64,000 nucleotides of DNA, taken from assembly GCA_015233565.1 (NCBI GenBank), contig JADFXM010000023.1:1-64000 (forward strand), in the 5' to 3' direction. The stretch is from Candidatus Rifleibacteriota bacterium (lineage in GTDB: Bacteria > Muiribacteriota > Ozemobacteria > Ozemobacterales > Ozemobacteraceae). The stretch's first letter is position 1. Each line of letters starts with the position of its first letter. A program made the position numbers and the translations under genes. Below are positions 43,425 to 53,217 of this stretch, one piece after another. Under the pieces are notes generated by a model. It did not search any database. It had not been told where the DNA came from and was given only the letters and a program-made list of their open reading frames with translations.

Positions 43425-44364
43425 ATATTCGAATATTCGACTTTTTTGGAGTTTCGGGGTCGTTTCGACCTTACTTAAATCTCCTAAAATTCCTTGTTTG
43501 AAATAGAATTTTAGCCACATTTTCAGAATTCAAATTTTCCGTAAGCTCAGACATCCCAATCTCGAGGATTTAAATTTGGCACCATTTTTTCGATTGATGA
43601 ATTGCCAACTTGCTTTGGAAGAAATCTTCTGATTTATTTTCATGTAAGTTGGTCTCAGGATAAAATCCAACCGAAAAAAATTCCAAAATCAGAAAACTAC
43701 CTTTTGAAGCCCTTTTCCGAGAAAATGCAAACTATCGATACCAGGAATTCTGAAGCTCAATTTTTCGCAAGAAATGAGAAGGTGTGAAATATTTGAAAAA
43801 ATGAAAGTGCAAAAATTCACAATTATTTCCCTGCACGGTCTATCGAGCCAGTACATTTTCGAATTTTTAATTTTTTCACAGCTTGTGAGTTCAGAAGATG
43901 TATTTTTTGGAAATCGTAATGTTTTATCAGATTTAGTCTTGCGACCGACTATACCAATTTCAATTAGTTCGTTCATCCGACCTATTTCGTGCTTCAGGTC
44001 TGGGTAAATAGGAGTTGGGTCTGACAGAAATGGATTCTTCAACCATCCAGTATGGGCTCCTTATTTTCATGAAAGTTACGTGTTTTCTTGGAAAATATAC
44101 CGATCCAACTTCATTTTGATCAAATCAATGTTCTTGGGGTGATGCACATATTTTTTGGGATTGGTATAAGGTAAAAATGAGCCAAGAAATCTTACTGACC
44201 TAAGCTGGAATTTCAAATGGGAAAGAGGTTGCCAGAGTTTAATTCTCGATCCTTGGAATTCTGAATTTGCGGCAAAAATTGTTCATAATTAGATTAATAG
44301 CTTGAGGGGTTAACTACAAGCTTCTGAAAGGATACAGGGTTTTTTGAGGTTGATGCAGGAAAAA
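43425..44364. other. 940-base convergent gap without a clear gene
   Basis: Lies between the ends of the SpoIIE-type gene and the GGDEF gene. A 14-bp palindrome AATATTCGAATATT (43424-43437) followed by CGAC and T6, then GGTCG-TTT-CGACC (43458-43470), may end the phosphatase message. Two overlapping open frames (43689-44042 minus; 43774-44007 plus) lack ribosome binding sites and protein-like composition. Could hold a decayed gene or an RNA. Confidence 0.5.
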
Positions 44365-45912
44365 TCAGATTTCCAGGGATTCGGGGGGAGCTGGAGTAAC
44401 TTGATTTCTTCCATTTCTTTTTGAGTCATAAAGCGCTTGATCTGCTGCTTTTATAAGGGTTTCCATGCATTTTGCATTTTCAGGATAAACAGAAACTCCC
44501 ATACTACATGTTATCTTAACTCTTTTTTCCAGCATTTCAAGGTCATCGGATTCGATCATTCTTCTAATTCGTTCTGCAACGGCCAACGCTCCGTTCAACT
44601 CTGTTTCGGGCAAAACAATTGCAAATTCCTCGCCGCCGTATCTGACAGGAATGTCGTGGGTTCTTAAGGCTTTTCGCATAATAGAAGCAACCCTTTTAAG
44701 AACTTCATCACCCATTTGGTGTCCATAGTTATCATTAAATTTTTTAAAATGATCAATATCCATCATGATTAGAGCAAGATGGCGTTTAAACCTTTCAGCC
44801 CTTTTTATTTCATCGAAAAGTCTGGTTTTAAAATATCTATGGAGATAAAGATGTGTCATTCCATCAGTAATGGCTTGTTCATAAAGTTTTGCATTTTTTA
44901 CCGCGACGCCGAGTTGGAGCGCAAAAACTCTAATTAGTTTTTGGTCTCTTTCGGGGAATTCTGATCCGGGGGATTTTTCTCTGAGGTGCATCATTCCAAG
45001 GAATTCCCCTTGGTGCATTATTGGAATCATTATAAAGCTGTCGCCAAAAACAGTTTTTTCAAATTCGCTTTGAGGAGGGTTGGAAATTAAGATTTCACCT
45101 TTAGAGAGAATCTCATTAAGAATATCATGATTTTCTAAAGAGATACTCTCTGGGAAAGAGGTTCCCCCAAGGTGTGATTTTAATATAAATTTTTGTTGTT
45201 CATCGTCGAAAAGCCAAATGGAGCCATCGGTAACCTTTGAAATTTCAGAAGTTGCGTTCATGGCCATATCCAAGAGGCTTTGAAGTTGAAGTTCAGAAGC
45301 AATCATTTGAGTAGCTTGATAAAGAATACTGACCTCTTTGATTTTTTCGTCAAGCTGTTTGTTAGTCTCGCGGAGTTCCGAAAGGAGGAAGAAATTATTG
45401 ATTGCAACGGCAACATTCCTTGAAAGAGTGGTTAAAAAGCTAATTTCTTTTTCGGAAAACGGCTCTTTTTTTAATTTATTTCCAATTGCCAATATTCCAA
45501 TAAACTTTTCACGAACTTTTAAAATTGAAATTCCAAAGAGATCGTCGGTTGGAAAACTTTCTTTGATTATGGGTAAATGAGGAAAATCATGGATAGGAAA
45601 AGTGGTGATTTCACCAGAATTTTCAAGAGAAGCAATTTCTTCTTTGGACAATGAAATCTGAAATTCTTTTTTTGAAAGTTTCCAGGAGCATCTTAGGGTA
45701 AGTGTATCGTCGTTGGAATTGAATAAGAATATTCCTCCACGGCTGACACCTAATGTTCCAAGAATGAGGTGGAGAAGAGATTTTAATTGGACATCGAAAC
45801 CAGTTACACGACAAAGCTCGCCGCCTATGTCACTCAAGGCACCAAGAACATATTCGTAGCGGAGAACCTGTTGTTGAAGCTGATCCGCGTCAGGCTTAAT
45901 CACCTGATCCAT
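44365..45912 (-). CDS. GAF-GAF-GGDEF diguanylate cyclase
   Basis: 515 residues, soluble. Two GAF domains (about 25-180 and 205-345) joined by a coiled coil precede a GGDEF domain (about 350-510). The active-site motif is GGEEF (RYGGEEFAIVLPE), with metal Asp in MMDIDHFKKFNDNYGH. An RxxD inhibitory site (RTHD) sits five residues before GGEEF, so product feedback is likely. It makes c-di-GMP from GTP. Its Shine-Dalgarno (AGGAGGAG) lies inside the last codons of the upstream STAS gene, a sign of coupled expression. Confidence 0.95.
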   Translation of the reverse strand: MDQVIKPDADQLQQQVLRYEYVLGALSDIGGELCRVTGFDVQLKSLLHLILGTLGVSRGGIFLFNSNDDTLTLRCSWKLSKKEFQISLSKEEIASLENSGEITTFPIHDFPHLPIIKESFPTDDLFGISILKVREKFIGILAIGNKLKKEPFSEKEISFLTTLSRNVAVAINNFFLLSELRETNKQLDEKIKEVSILYQATQMIASELQLQSLLDMAMNATSEISKVTDGSIWLFDDEQQKFILKSHLGGTSFPESISLENHDILNEILSKGEILISNPPQSEFEKTVFGDSFIMIPIMHQGEFLGMMHLREKSPGSEFPERDQKLIRVFALQLGVAVKNAKLYEQAITDGMTHLYLHRYFKTRLFDEIKRAERFKRHLALIMMDIDHFKKFNDNYGHQMGDEVLKRVASIMRKALRTHDIPVRYGGEEFAIVLPETELNGALAVAERIRRMIESDDLEMLEKRVKITCSMGVSVYPENAKCMETLIKAADQALYDSKRNGRNQVTPAPPESLEI

Positions 45913-45919
45913 TAATTAT

Positions 45920-46276
45920 TCAAACTCCTCCTTTGAATGCTTTAACTGCTTCAGTTTCGGCGTCAAAAGCCTGAGCAAATTGAAGCAAGCCCATCATTTC
46001 AAAAGTTTTTTTATTTGTTGGGGTAAGGTTGGTGAATGCAAGCTTTCCTTCAAGTTCTTCAATTGCTTCAATGACCCCAATTAAGATAGAAATTCCGATA
46101 CTGTTGATGAGCGGTGATTTCTCAAGATTAATTACAATTTTTTTAACTCCCTTTTTAAGGGATTCAGTGCAAATTGTATCAACTTTTTCTGCACCTAGAT
46201 CATTCAAATACCCGTTGGTACGAATTATTAAGACGTCATTTTCCTGTTGATGGGACAACGAAAATTCTTCGGCCAT
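45920..46276 (-). CDS. STAS-domain anti-anti-sigma factor-like protein
   Basis: 118 residues from the ATG at 46276 (a GGGG run precedes it; the upstream TTG frame contains it). Single STAS domain: DVLIIRTNGYLNDLGAEKVD, KIVINLEKSPLINSIGISIL and KLAFTNLTPTNKKTFEMMGL. The phospho-site region reads NSIG, with Ser59 in the position of the SpoIIAA/RsbV serine, though Asn replaces the preceding Asp. Partner-switch kinase (RsbW type) is not in the window. Seven bases separate it from the GGDEF gene. Confidence 0.9.
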   Translation of the reverse strand: MAEEFSLSHQQENDVLIIRTNGYLNDLGAEKVDTICTESLKKGVKKIVINLEKSPLINSIGISILIGVIEAIEELEGKLAFTNLTPTNKKTFEMMGLLQFAQAFDAETEAVKAFKGGV

Positions 46277-46433
46277 GTCAGACCCCAAAATAAATTTAAA
46301 GATTTCAATTTTCCAATGTCAAAAAGGGGCATTAATCAAAACAAAACTTACCACAATTTCCAATGTTAAACAACTTTTCATTCTAAATTATTTTGGAAAT
46401 TTTTTTGGGGGGGAAGAGGTTCCCGGTTTTGGC

Positions 46434-46973
46434 CTATTTTGGAGGCGAAAAAACACATCTCCAATTTTGATTATTATTTTTCCTATCCCCTTCCCATCTT
46501 CCATTTGCAAAAAATTTGAATTCTATTGAATTTGTTCCAAATTCTTTGTAGTAAGCGGAATTTTGAAATAAGTTGGTGTCAACAATTTCCCAGGGTTGTA
46601 GTTCTCTGATTTGAACGTTTCCATCGCTGGATTTAATTGTGGGTTGAAAAGAGTAAATTACAAGCATTTGTCTTCTGTCGGGCATTTCGCAAAGAGTAAG
46701 GAAATTTCTGGATACACCGTTAAAATTGACCCAGAGGTTCACATTTCCTTCTTGAGTTAATGGTCCCCAATAAAGAACTGTTAAAGCAAATTCTCCTGGG
46801 CGCTCAAGCCAATCAAGTTTGACTTGAATCGCTCCATCGACCACATCCAGCATTACATCACTTGATGAGATTGGTTTGTCGGGTTTCAAATTTTCCATAG
46901 TGTTTCCAAAAAGAAGATTTGTAATAAACATCAAACGCACAATTAAAAAAAGAGTATAATTTATTTTTTTCAT
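46434..46973 (-). CDS. Secreted protein of unknown function under a sigma-54-type promoter
   Basis: 179 residues from the ATG at 46973, with AGGAGG seven bases upstream. Hydrophobic signal sequence at about 5-25 (TLFLIVRLMFITNLLFG). The mature part is predicted beta-rich, with many Trp and aromatic residues (LDWLERPGEFALTVLYWGPL, VNLWVNFNGVSRNFL, NGRWEGDRKNNNQNWRCVF), and a single late Cys. No family recognised. The promoter at 47007-47024 predicts a leader of about 24 bases, and a TGTGCAA element lies further upstream. Confidence 0.75.
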   Translation of the reverse strand: MKKINYTLFLIVRLMFITNLLFGNTMENLKPDKPISSSDVMLDVVDGAIQVKLDWLERPGEFALTVLYWGPLTQEGNVNLWVNFNGVSRNFLTLCEMPDRRQMLVIYSFQPTIKSSDGNVQIRELQPWEIVDTNLFQNSAYYKEFGTNSIEFKFFANGRWEGDRKNNNQNWRCVFSPPK

Positions 46974-47006
46974 TTTTTTACCTCCTAGTCTTTCGAATGA
47001 CATTCA

Positions 47007-47024
47007 AAGCAATTCCTATGCCAT
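47007..47024 (-). promoter_or_regulatory. Sigma-54-type promoter
   Basis: Minus strand reads ATGGCATAGGAATTGCTT: TGGCA -24 box, exact GG-N10-GC spacing, TTGCT -12 box. Predicted start near 46997, 24 bases before the ATG of the secreted protein gene. Box and spacing match the promoter at 55263. Confidence 0.78.
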
Positions 47025-47107
47025 GAAGTCTGTAATAGTTAAGAGGTCTGAGGATACTCATTTTTTTTAGCCTGTTTGGCTGTTTTGGTTTAGGGAAAAC
47101 AAAAAAA

Positions 47108-47124
47108 TGTGCAAATAATATACA
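47108..47124. promoter_or_regulatory. 17-bp TGTGCAA-ATA-ATATACA element upstream of the sigma-54 promoter
   Basis: Left arm identical to the palindrome at 34355, right arm 4/7. Centred about 119 bases upstream of the predicted start, a normal distance for an enhancer-type activator site. Confidence 0.5.
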
Positions 47125-47132
47125 AAAATTGG

Positions 47133-49946
47133 TCATTTTTCGATAGGTTCTAAAATCCCTCCCCTGAAAAGTCTATAACCATTTCTTGAACCTCGAATTA
47201 ACCAAATACTTCGCATTCCTGACAATCCAAGAGGGATTTGGGAGGCTTCATCAATTTGGATTTCTGAGGAAAAAGGAATGTTTTCCTCAAAAAAATTGCT
47301 TTTTTCCCTACCCATGGAGGAAAGGGAAATTCCAATTTCACTAATGGTCTGGCCAAACTTTAGGAGTTCATCAATATCGGATTCATCGAGCCTCTCGTTA
47401 CTCAATTCTTTTGTGGCGATTTTTCCTAAATGAGACAGAGTTTTCGATAGCAAGTTGTTTGTTTTTTCTAAAAGGTTTTTGTCTTCTGTTGCAATTGAAC
47501 CATTCTGTTTTTCAAGTATTTTCAAAAGTTGATCAGTTTTAATTTGAATTTCTTCTGATAATATTTCTAATTGATTATAAAATTCAGGGTAGGGGTCAAC
47601 ATAAATTTCTGGAGAGTGGAATAGATCGACTTTCTCCATAATTTCGGTATCTGAGTGTTCTTCGGTTTCCATTATTTTTCCGGTGGTCGAGGAGTTGGAA
47701 AAGTCCTTTCGGGCGAGTGAAAACAAAGCAAGAATTCTTGTTTTGAAAAGATTTTTCCATTTTTGGTTGTCTACCGAAGTCAGTGAATTTAATGAATTAG
47801 TAAAAAAGTGGTTATTAAAAAGAAACAAGATTTCATTAAAGTAAGGTCTTTGCCAAAAATTCTCGGGCAAAAGAGATTCTTTTACAGTTAAGGATTCGAA
47901 TAGTTTTTCGACCTCAGGATTTTTTGTTGATGAAAGGCTATTTGAAGAAGAATTTGTTTTTTCTGTGATTCCAAAGAGCTCAAGGACGTCTCTAAAAGTT
48001 GGATTTTGGTTTATTTTCAATCTTTTAAATTCCTGAGAAAGCTCAAAAAGGATGTCCTGATCGATAAAATTTCTGGGTGCAAGAAAAAATAGATTTGCTT
48101 TGGAAACCTCACTTAAATTTGTTGAATCCAACAAAAATTTTTTCAGAAAAAGGGTTTCCTTTTCTGGGGTCAAAAGTTCGGAGAATTGACTAGCTTTTTT
48201 GGGAAAAAAAGCGTCAAAGGACTCACATAATTCCTGGCCTTTTTTTCCGCCATGGAAGAAATCCAGTAATAGAGAGAGGTTGTTTAAAATTTCACAAATA
48301 GGAGATCCAAGATATTTTGTTGTTTTCAATAAATACAATAGAGAAAGAAAGAAGCGACATTCTTGCACATTGTTGGAATTTTCAATTCTGGTTTGAGAAA
48401 AAAGGGTGAAAAGACGGTTTAAGGCTTCATTTGATTTATCATTAATGATGCAGCTTTTTATTTGAGATTGGGAGAAATTAATTTTCTTGGATAGGATTTC
48501 TGACTCGCCGATTTCATGGCTGTAAATTATTTTTAAATCGTGAAAAACCATTGATCGAATTTCTTCTTGTAGAATCAATGCTTTTTTTTCAACTACAGAA
48601 AAGTCAGAATTTTCAAGAAGTGCTGCAAGAGAGAAAAATGCCCAGGTTTTCAGGAAAGGATTATTCAAGTCATCTTCCGAAAATTTTTGCCATTTATCAA
48701 AAGATTCTTTTTCCAAAGTTTTAACAATTTGGAAAAAAATTGGGCAGAGAAGGTTTTTTTCAATATATTCTCTGCAATAAAAAAAATGAAGAAAAAAAAG
48801 GAAGAAAGCAGAGTCGAGTGAGATATAGCTGTCAGTTTGTGAAAAATAATTGTTTAAATAGAGATCAGAAAAGGAGGAATTGTTTTCCCTTGGGATTGAA
48901 AATCCAATGTGTTCGATCTCTGAAGCAATTTTTTTTAGTTCTTCAGCATCGAAATCAGAATTCTTTGCCAGTTTAAAGAAATTGAAAGTGGAATTTTTCT
49001 TTCCACATGTTTTTTCAACCGATAAGACGAATTTTTCCCCGGATTTTTTAATAATGGCAATTTTTCCGTCATTAAAGTCGCTTTGAGCTTGCAGAGTATC
49101 GGAAAAAGTGGAATTTGAGTTCTCAAGGGTCTCCGGATCGAAGAAGCTTATTTTATTTTCTCTTTTAAGGAGAATTTCTTCAGAGTTTGGTGCAAAAACG
49201 GGTTTGAAGCTTGAATCAAATGAAAAGTCCAGAGGGCGAATTTCAGAGGGTTTCTTCAGAATTGTCTGGTTATCTTCATTCTGGGAAAAAAGATCTGCCA
49301 GGAAAATTTTTTTTGATGTGGACAATAAAGAGGAAGAAAAACCATCTCCTAACGAAAAGTGTTCAAAGTCACCAGAAACAAGACAAATATCTCTTTTTCC
49401 GGTGGTGGTAATGGAACGAAGCTCACCAACTCCATTTTTTCCACACAAAAAAAAGATTCGCTCGAATTTTTTTTGAGGGAAAAACTTGGGGTCGTTGAAA
49501 GAAAGTCTTGGTATCCAAACCTGAAACTCATCCTGAAGAGGGGAATTAGTAATTTTTTTTATTTTCCCAGTGGTTAATTCAATTTTGAAAATATCAAATG
49601 ACTGATCTGATTTGCCGGTGTAAAAAATGTCGGTTCCATCATTTGAGAAGCATAATGAAGTAATTCCACCTGGGTTTTCCAAGAGCGTGGATAACTTTTT
49701 AGAGTTTATTTCCAGAATTTGAATTTTCGTCAATGCTTCCTTCCCTGATAGAAAGGCAATAGAGTTACTATCAGGGGAAAAAACTGGGCAAGAAATTTTT
49801 TCGACGGATTCAAAAACCGGGCCACCTATACAGGGTATGGAAGAAAGCAGGAGGAAAAAAAGAAATAGGATTTGCAAGGAACGAGTAGAAAAAAAATATT
49901 TGCTCAAGTTTTTTTGGAATATCATCGTGAGTAGACTTTTAGACAT
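47133..49946 (-). CDS. Large exported protein with TolB-like beta-propeller N-terminus
   Basis: 937 residues from the ATG at 49946; the frame is open further to a TTG at 49997. Start choice is uncertain (no good Shine-Dalgarno). Signal sequence about residues 25-43 (LQILFLFFLLLSSIPCIGG). Then TolB/WD40-like blades: ISCPVFSPDSNSIAFLSG, GGITSLCFSNDGTDIFYTGKS, DSSFKPVFAPNSEEILLK. The C-terminal 600 residues look alpha-helical and low in known motifs. Periplasmic or outer-membrane location is inferred. Function unknown. Confidence 0.72.
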   Translation of the reverse strand: MSKSLLTMIFQKNLSKYFFSTRSLQILFLFFLLLSSIPCIGGPVFESVEKISCPVFSPDSNSIAFLSGKEALTKIQILEINSKKLSTLLENPGGITSLCFSNDGTDIFYTGKSDQSFDIFKIELTTGKIKKITNSPLQDEFQVWIPRLSFNDPKFFPQKKFERIFFLCGKNGVGELRSITTTGKRDICLVSGDFEHFSLGDGFSSSLLSTSKKIFLADLFSQNEDNQTILKKPSEIRPLDFSFDSSFKPVFAPNSEEILLKRENKISFFDPETLENSNSTFSDTLQAQSDFNDGKIAIIKKSGEKFVLSVEKTCGKKNSTFNFFKLAKNSDFDAEELKKIASEIEHIGFSIPRENNSSFSDLYLNNYFSQTDSYISLDSAFFLFFLHFFYCREYIEKNLLCPIFFQIVKTLEKESFDKWQKFSEDDLNNPFLKTWAFFSLAALLENSDFSVVEKKALILQEEIRSMVFHDLKIIYSHEIGESEILSKKINFSQSQIKSCIINDKSNEALNRLFTLFSQTRIENSNNVQECRFFLSLLYLLKTTKYLGSPICEILNNLSLLLDFFHGGKKGQELCESFDAFFPKKASQFSELLTPEKETLFLKKFLLDSTNLSEVSKANLFFLAPRNFIDQDILFELSQEFKRLKINQNPTFRDVLELFGITEKTNSSSNSLSSTKNPEVEKLFESLTVKESLLPENFWQRPYFNEILFLFNNHFFTNSLNSLTSVDNQKWKNLFKTRILALFSLARKDFSNSSTTGKIMETEEHSDTEIMEKVDLFHSPEIYVDPYPEFYNQLEILSEEIQIKTDQLLKILEKQNGSIATEDKNLLEKTNNLLSKTLSHLGKIATKELSNERLDESDIDELLKFGQTISEIGISLSSMGREKSNFFEENIPFSSEIQIDEASQIPLGLSGMRSIWLIRGSRNGYRLFRGGILEPIEK

Positions 49947-50222
49947 TCCTGGATATTTGATATTAGAAGCACTTTTCAATCCCTGGTTTTTTTGCAAAAA
50001 GCGAGTTTGCCAATTTGGAAGCCTTAATTATTGGCCTTCGAAAAATTTCAAAAAAAATTGAGTCTAAAAAACTGTAAAACCTTATTATTAAGAAAAGCCT
50101 GAAATCGGGAAGCATCATTTTTTGTAGAAGAGATTTGGGGACAAAATTTCCCCCAATTTTGCTGTAAAATGTGAATAAAAGAAATTACAAAAGAGTGGAT
50201 TTTGTAGCATTCATATTCTCTG

Positions 50223-52268
50223 TCAATTTCCGATATAGATGAAAATTAGAGTAGCAAGCATGAGTATCCAAGCTATTGTGGCAAGAATAAGAACAATTTT
50301 AGTAATTTTTGCCCTTTTTTGCCTGGTTTTTTCGTCGTTTCCGGAAAAAAGGTTTTTAATTTGATTTTCCTGATTTGGTTGTTTTTCCTCTGCTGATTTT
50401 GCAGAAAGTGGATTTTCGGGGGAGAGATTTTGGGGTTCGGCAGACAGCGCTTTTTCTTCGCCTTTTATAAGGTCTTCAGGGGAGCTTATTTTGCCTAAGG
50501 CAATTGACAATTTTTCCGAAACTAACTTTAGAGTTTTCTTAATAGTCGGTTTAAGACTATCAGATGAATTTTTTTCGGCGGCCAGGATAGCTCTAAGAAG
50601 TTCTCTGTCAGGATTTGCAGCAAAAACTAATCCGATTTTTTCAATCAGTTCAGGAGAAAGCTCTTTCTCAAAAGCCTTTATCAGAGGTTCTCGGACTAGG
50701 GAAAAATCGACTAACATGGTTGCGGGGATTACCATTGAACGTTGACGGGGGCTGGAAGATTGAAGCATTCCCGCAATAAGGCTTTTAATTTGGAGCCTAT
50801 CAATACCTACGAAGGTTCGAGTGGCCTGAAGGCGGATTTTTCCATGTTTATTCTGCATTAATTGAGGGAGGTAAATTGCAAGAAAATCTGAATCAAGATG
50901 TGCCAGTGCCTCAATAGAGGCACAAACTGTCTCGGGATTTTCACCATCAATAAAAGGTTTTATTAGGGATGCATCTTCCGATGTTCCTGATCTTCCAATT
51001 GCTTTGATTATCGCTGCTTGTTCCTTAGGTTTGGCTGATTTTAAGTTGAAAACCAACTTTCCCTTATTTTTTAAGAATTCATCTCTGGAAAGTCTGGAAA
51101 GAATTTGAAGTCGGGAAGTTAAATCGCTTTTTTCAAAATCATCGAAGGAAAGGGTTGCACCAGAGGCGAGGGAGGCTTGAGAAGTAGAAAGATCCTTTTC
51201 TTCGATTTGAATCTCCGGCAATGAAAAAGCAGAGCCCTGAGCTTTGTCTTCAGATTGAGAGGCGGATGCCGAGAGCGATTCTCGAAGTAATCTTTCCTCT
51301 TCTTTTTTGACTCTTTCCTTTAGTTGGTCATGAAAATCTTGGGCAGTTTCTTTTATTTTTTTTGTTTCGGCGAGTGCTCTTATAACCCCTAATAATACCC
51401 CTTTAATCAAATTTTGGTGTTGTTGTTTTAATGATCTGCTTAGCCAATAGAGTTTAAATGGGAGCTCGATATGCGCGTTTGCTTGCATAATCTGACTGAC
51501 TCTCATCAACAATCTAGTATCATTGCATTCGCTCAGGAACCTCAAGAGGTGTGGTTCAATTTCCAGGTATGGAAATGAGATTGCGTGATGGAGAGCCAGA
51601 ACTCTTTCACCAGGGTTTTTGGAAAAAAGAAGTGTAACCAAATGGCGAAGAGCTGCAGCTTTATCCCATCTGTAGAGTGCTTGGATGGCTTGAGCCCGGA
51701 TACTTGTGTTGGGACTAGTCAATAATGGAGTGACCAAGCTTGGAAGGTCATTAGGATCGACGATCTCAAGGGCACTTAGAGCAGTAGTAAGAACGGTTGG
51801 GTCAGGATGACGACAAAGCTCTATTAAAGCAGGTGAATCAATAGAACTTCCAAATTTTTTTAAAAACTGGCAAATCGTAGGAAGGACTGGTGTGGGAAGT
51901 TCATTCCATCTAGCGGTTCGAAGAATGTCAGATGCAAGGATGGCTTCTGATGATGATAAAAAAGAAATTGTTATAGCAATTTCCTCAAATCTGTCAGGTT
52001 GTTTAAGCAAATTTTGAAGTTCGCCGAGGGTAACAGCGGGTTTCCGTCCAGTGAGCTTCATACTTTGAATTTTGATTGTTTTTCTAACCTGAAAAGCCTG
52101 GACGGTGTCTGAAATTTTGGGGAGTGAAGAATTGAGCAATTGCCCAATAGATGTCGAAGGGATATTTTCTTCGATCTCTGATAAGGCATTCATAACAAGC
52201 GTTCCATCTCCGCTTGTTAATGCTCCTAAGATCTCTTCAGCTTTTAATGATGATTTTGAGGAAACCAT
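50223..52268 (-). CDS. HEAT-repeat protein with C-terminal membrane anchor
   Basis: 681 residues. Residues about 20-330 and 390-560 are HEAT/armadillo-like helical repeats (for example SPALIELCRHPDPTVLTTALSALEIVDP, LLTSPNTSIRAQAIQALYRW, LMQNKHGKIRLQATRTFVGI). A charged linker (about 570-650) leads to one membrane span at the very end (IVLILATIAWILMLATLIFIYI), so it is a tail-anchored cytoplasmic scaffold. No catalytic motif. Stands alone between the beta-propeller and mazG genes. Confidence 0.82.
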   Translation of the reverse strand: MVSSKSSLKAEEILGALTSGDGTLVMNALSEIEENIPSTSIGQLLNSSLPKISDTVQAFQVRKTIKIQSMKLTGRKPAVTLGELQNLLKQPDRFEEIAITISFLSSSEAILASDILRTARWNELPTPVLPTICQFLKKFGSSIDSPALIELCRHPDPTVLTTALSALEIVDPNDLPSLVTPLLTSPNTSIRAQAIQALYRWDKAAALRHLVTLLFSKNPGERVLALHHAISFPYLEIEPHLLRFLSECNDTRLLMRVSQIMQANAHIELPFKLYWLSRSLKQQHQNLIKGVLLGVIRALAETKKIKETAQDFHDQLKERVKKEEERLLRESLSASASQSEDKAQGSAFSLPEIQIEEKDLSTSQASLASGATLSFDDFEKSDLTSRLQILSRLSRDEFLKNKGKLVFNLKSAKPKEQAAIIKAIGRSGTSEDASLIKPFIDGENPETVCASIEALAHLDSDFLAIYLPQLMQNKHGKIRLQATRTFVGIDRLQIKSLIAGMLQSSSPRQRSMVIPATMLVDFSLVREPLIKAFEKELSPELIEKIGLVFAANPDRELLRAILAAEKNSSDSLKPTIKKTLKLVSEKLSIALGKISSPEDLIKGEEKALSAEPQNLSPENPLSAKSAEEKQPNQENQIKNLFSGNDEKTRQKRAKITKIVLILATIAWILMLATLIFIYIGN

Positions 52269-52331
52269 GTTAAAATTCTATTACATTTAAATATTCTAAT
52301 CAATTTGAAAAAAATAAAAAATAGGATTAAG

Positions 52332-53153
52332 TCAATTTTCAATTTTTTCCTTTTTTTTAATTTTGTTCCAGATTTTGTCTAGCTCTTGAATTGGAAAATC
52401 TTTCCAATTCCCCATATTTTCGATAATTTGTTCGAGTTCCGAAAAGCGTTTTATAAATTTTTCGTTGGAAATTTTTAAAGCATCTTCAGGATTGATTCCA
52501 AGAAGGCGGGAAAAATTAATGACTGAAAAAAGCAGATCTCCTAATTCTTCCGTTATTTTCTCTTGATTTGAAACTGTGAGTACATCTTTTAATTCGGAAG
52601 TTTCTTCAGAAATTTTGTTAAAACATTCTGAAATATTTGGGAAGTCAAAGCCGACTTTTTTTGCTTCTTCCTGAATGTGAAGAGAAGACTTCATGGAAGA
52701 ATGAAAGTTCATATAACTATTCATTCTGAAAGCAATTCGACTTTTTTCCTTTTTTTCCTCAACCTTCAGATCTTTCCAGGTTTCGACAACTTTTTCAGCA
52801 GTGAGGTTAGGATCTTTTTCTTCTGTTTTTTGAAAAACGTGAGGGTGCCTATCTACTAATTTTCGATTTATCCCTTGGAGGACTTCTAATATGCTAAATT
52901 CACCTTTTTCAATAGCCAGTTGGGACTGGAAAATAATCAACATCAGTAAATCGCCAAGTTCTTCGCAGATTTCAAGCGGGCCATTTTTTTGAATGGCTTC
53001 GATTACTTCTTCCGTTTCTTCGCTAAAATACTTTGTTAAAGTTTTGCTGGTTTGTTGGCGGTCCCAGGGGCAACCGGAAGGGCTGCGCAGGATTGCCATT
53101 ATTTCAATTAATCTCAAAAAATTCTGAGAAACCTCTGTGGTGTTTTCGAGCAT
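52332..53153 (-). CDS. mazG: Nucleoside triphosphate pyrophosphohydrolase MazG
   Basis: 273 residues. N-terminal MazG domain has RSPSGCPWDRQQTSKTL, EETEEVIEAIQKN and EELGDLLMLIIFQSQLA; the second domain repeats EETSELKD and EELGDLLFSVINFSRLLG. The E-E-x-x-E ... E-x-x-D metal motifs are complete in both halves. Hydrolyses (d)NTPs to monophosphates. Start at 53153 is chosen because GAGG lies 6-7 bases upstream, and the upstream in-frame starts lack a Shine-Dalgarno. A 21-bp palindrome lies 65 bases upstream. Confidence 0.94.
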   Translation of the reverse strand: MLENTTEVSQNFLRLIEIMAILRSPSGCPWDRQQTSKTLTKYFSEETEEVIEAIQKNGPLEICEELGDLLMLIIFQSQLAIEKGEFSILEVLQGINRKLVDRHPHVFQKTEEKDPNLTAEKVVETWKDLKVEEKKEKSRIAFRMNSYMNFHSSMKSSLHIQEEAKKVGFDFPNISECFNKISEETSELKDVLTVSNQEKITEELGDLLFSVINFSRLLGINPEDALKISNEKFIKRFSELEQIIENMGNWKDFPIQELDKIWNKIKKKEKIEN

Positions 53154-53217
53154 TTTTTTCCTCAATTTATGAAACATTAAGAGTCTTTTGAAAAACTTCA
53201 ATTTTCAGGTAATGTAA

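Noticed and set aside
43689..44042. 117-codon minus-strand open frame in the 940-base gap
   Set aside because: TTG start, no Shine-Dalgarno, composition not protein-like; overlaps another weak frame on the other strand.
20490..44263. 17-base match CAAATTCAGAATTCCAA shared by two intergenic regions
   Set aside because: AT-rich matches of this length are expected by chance in 64 kb, and the flanks do not align.
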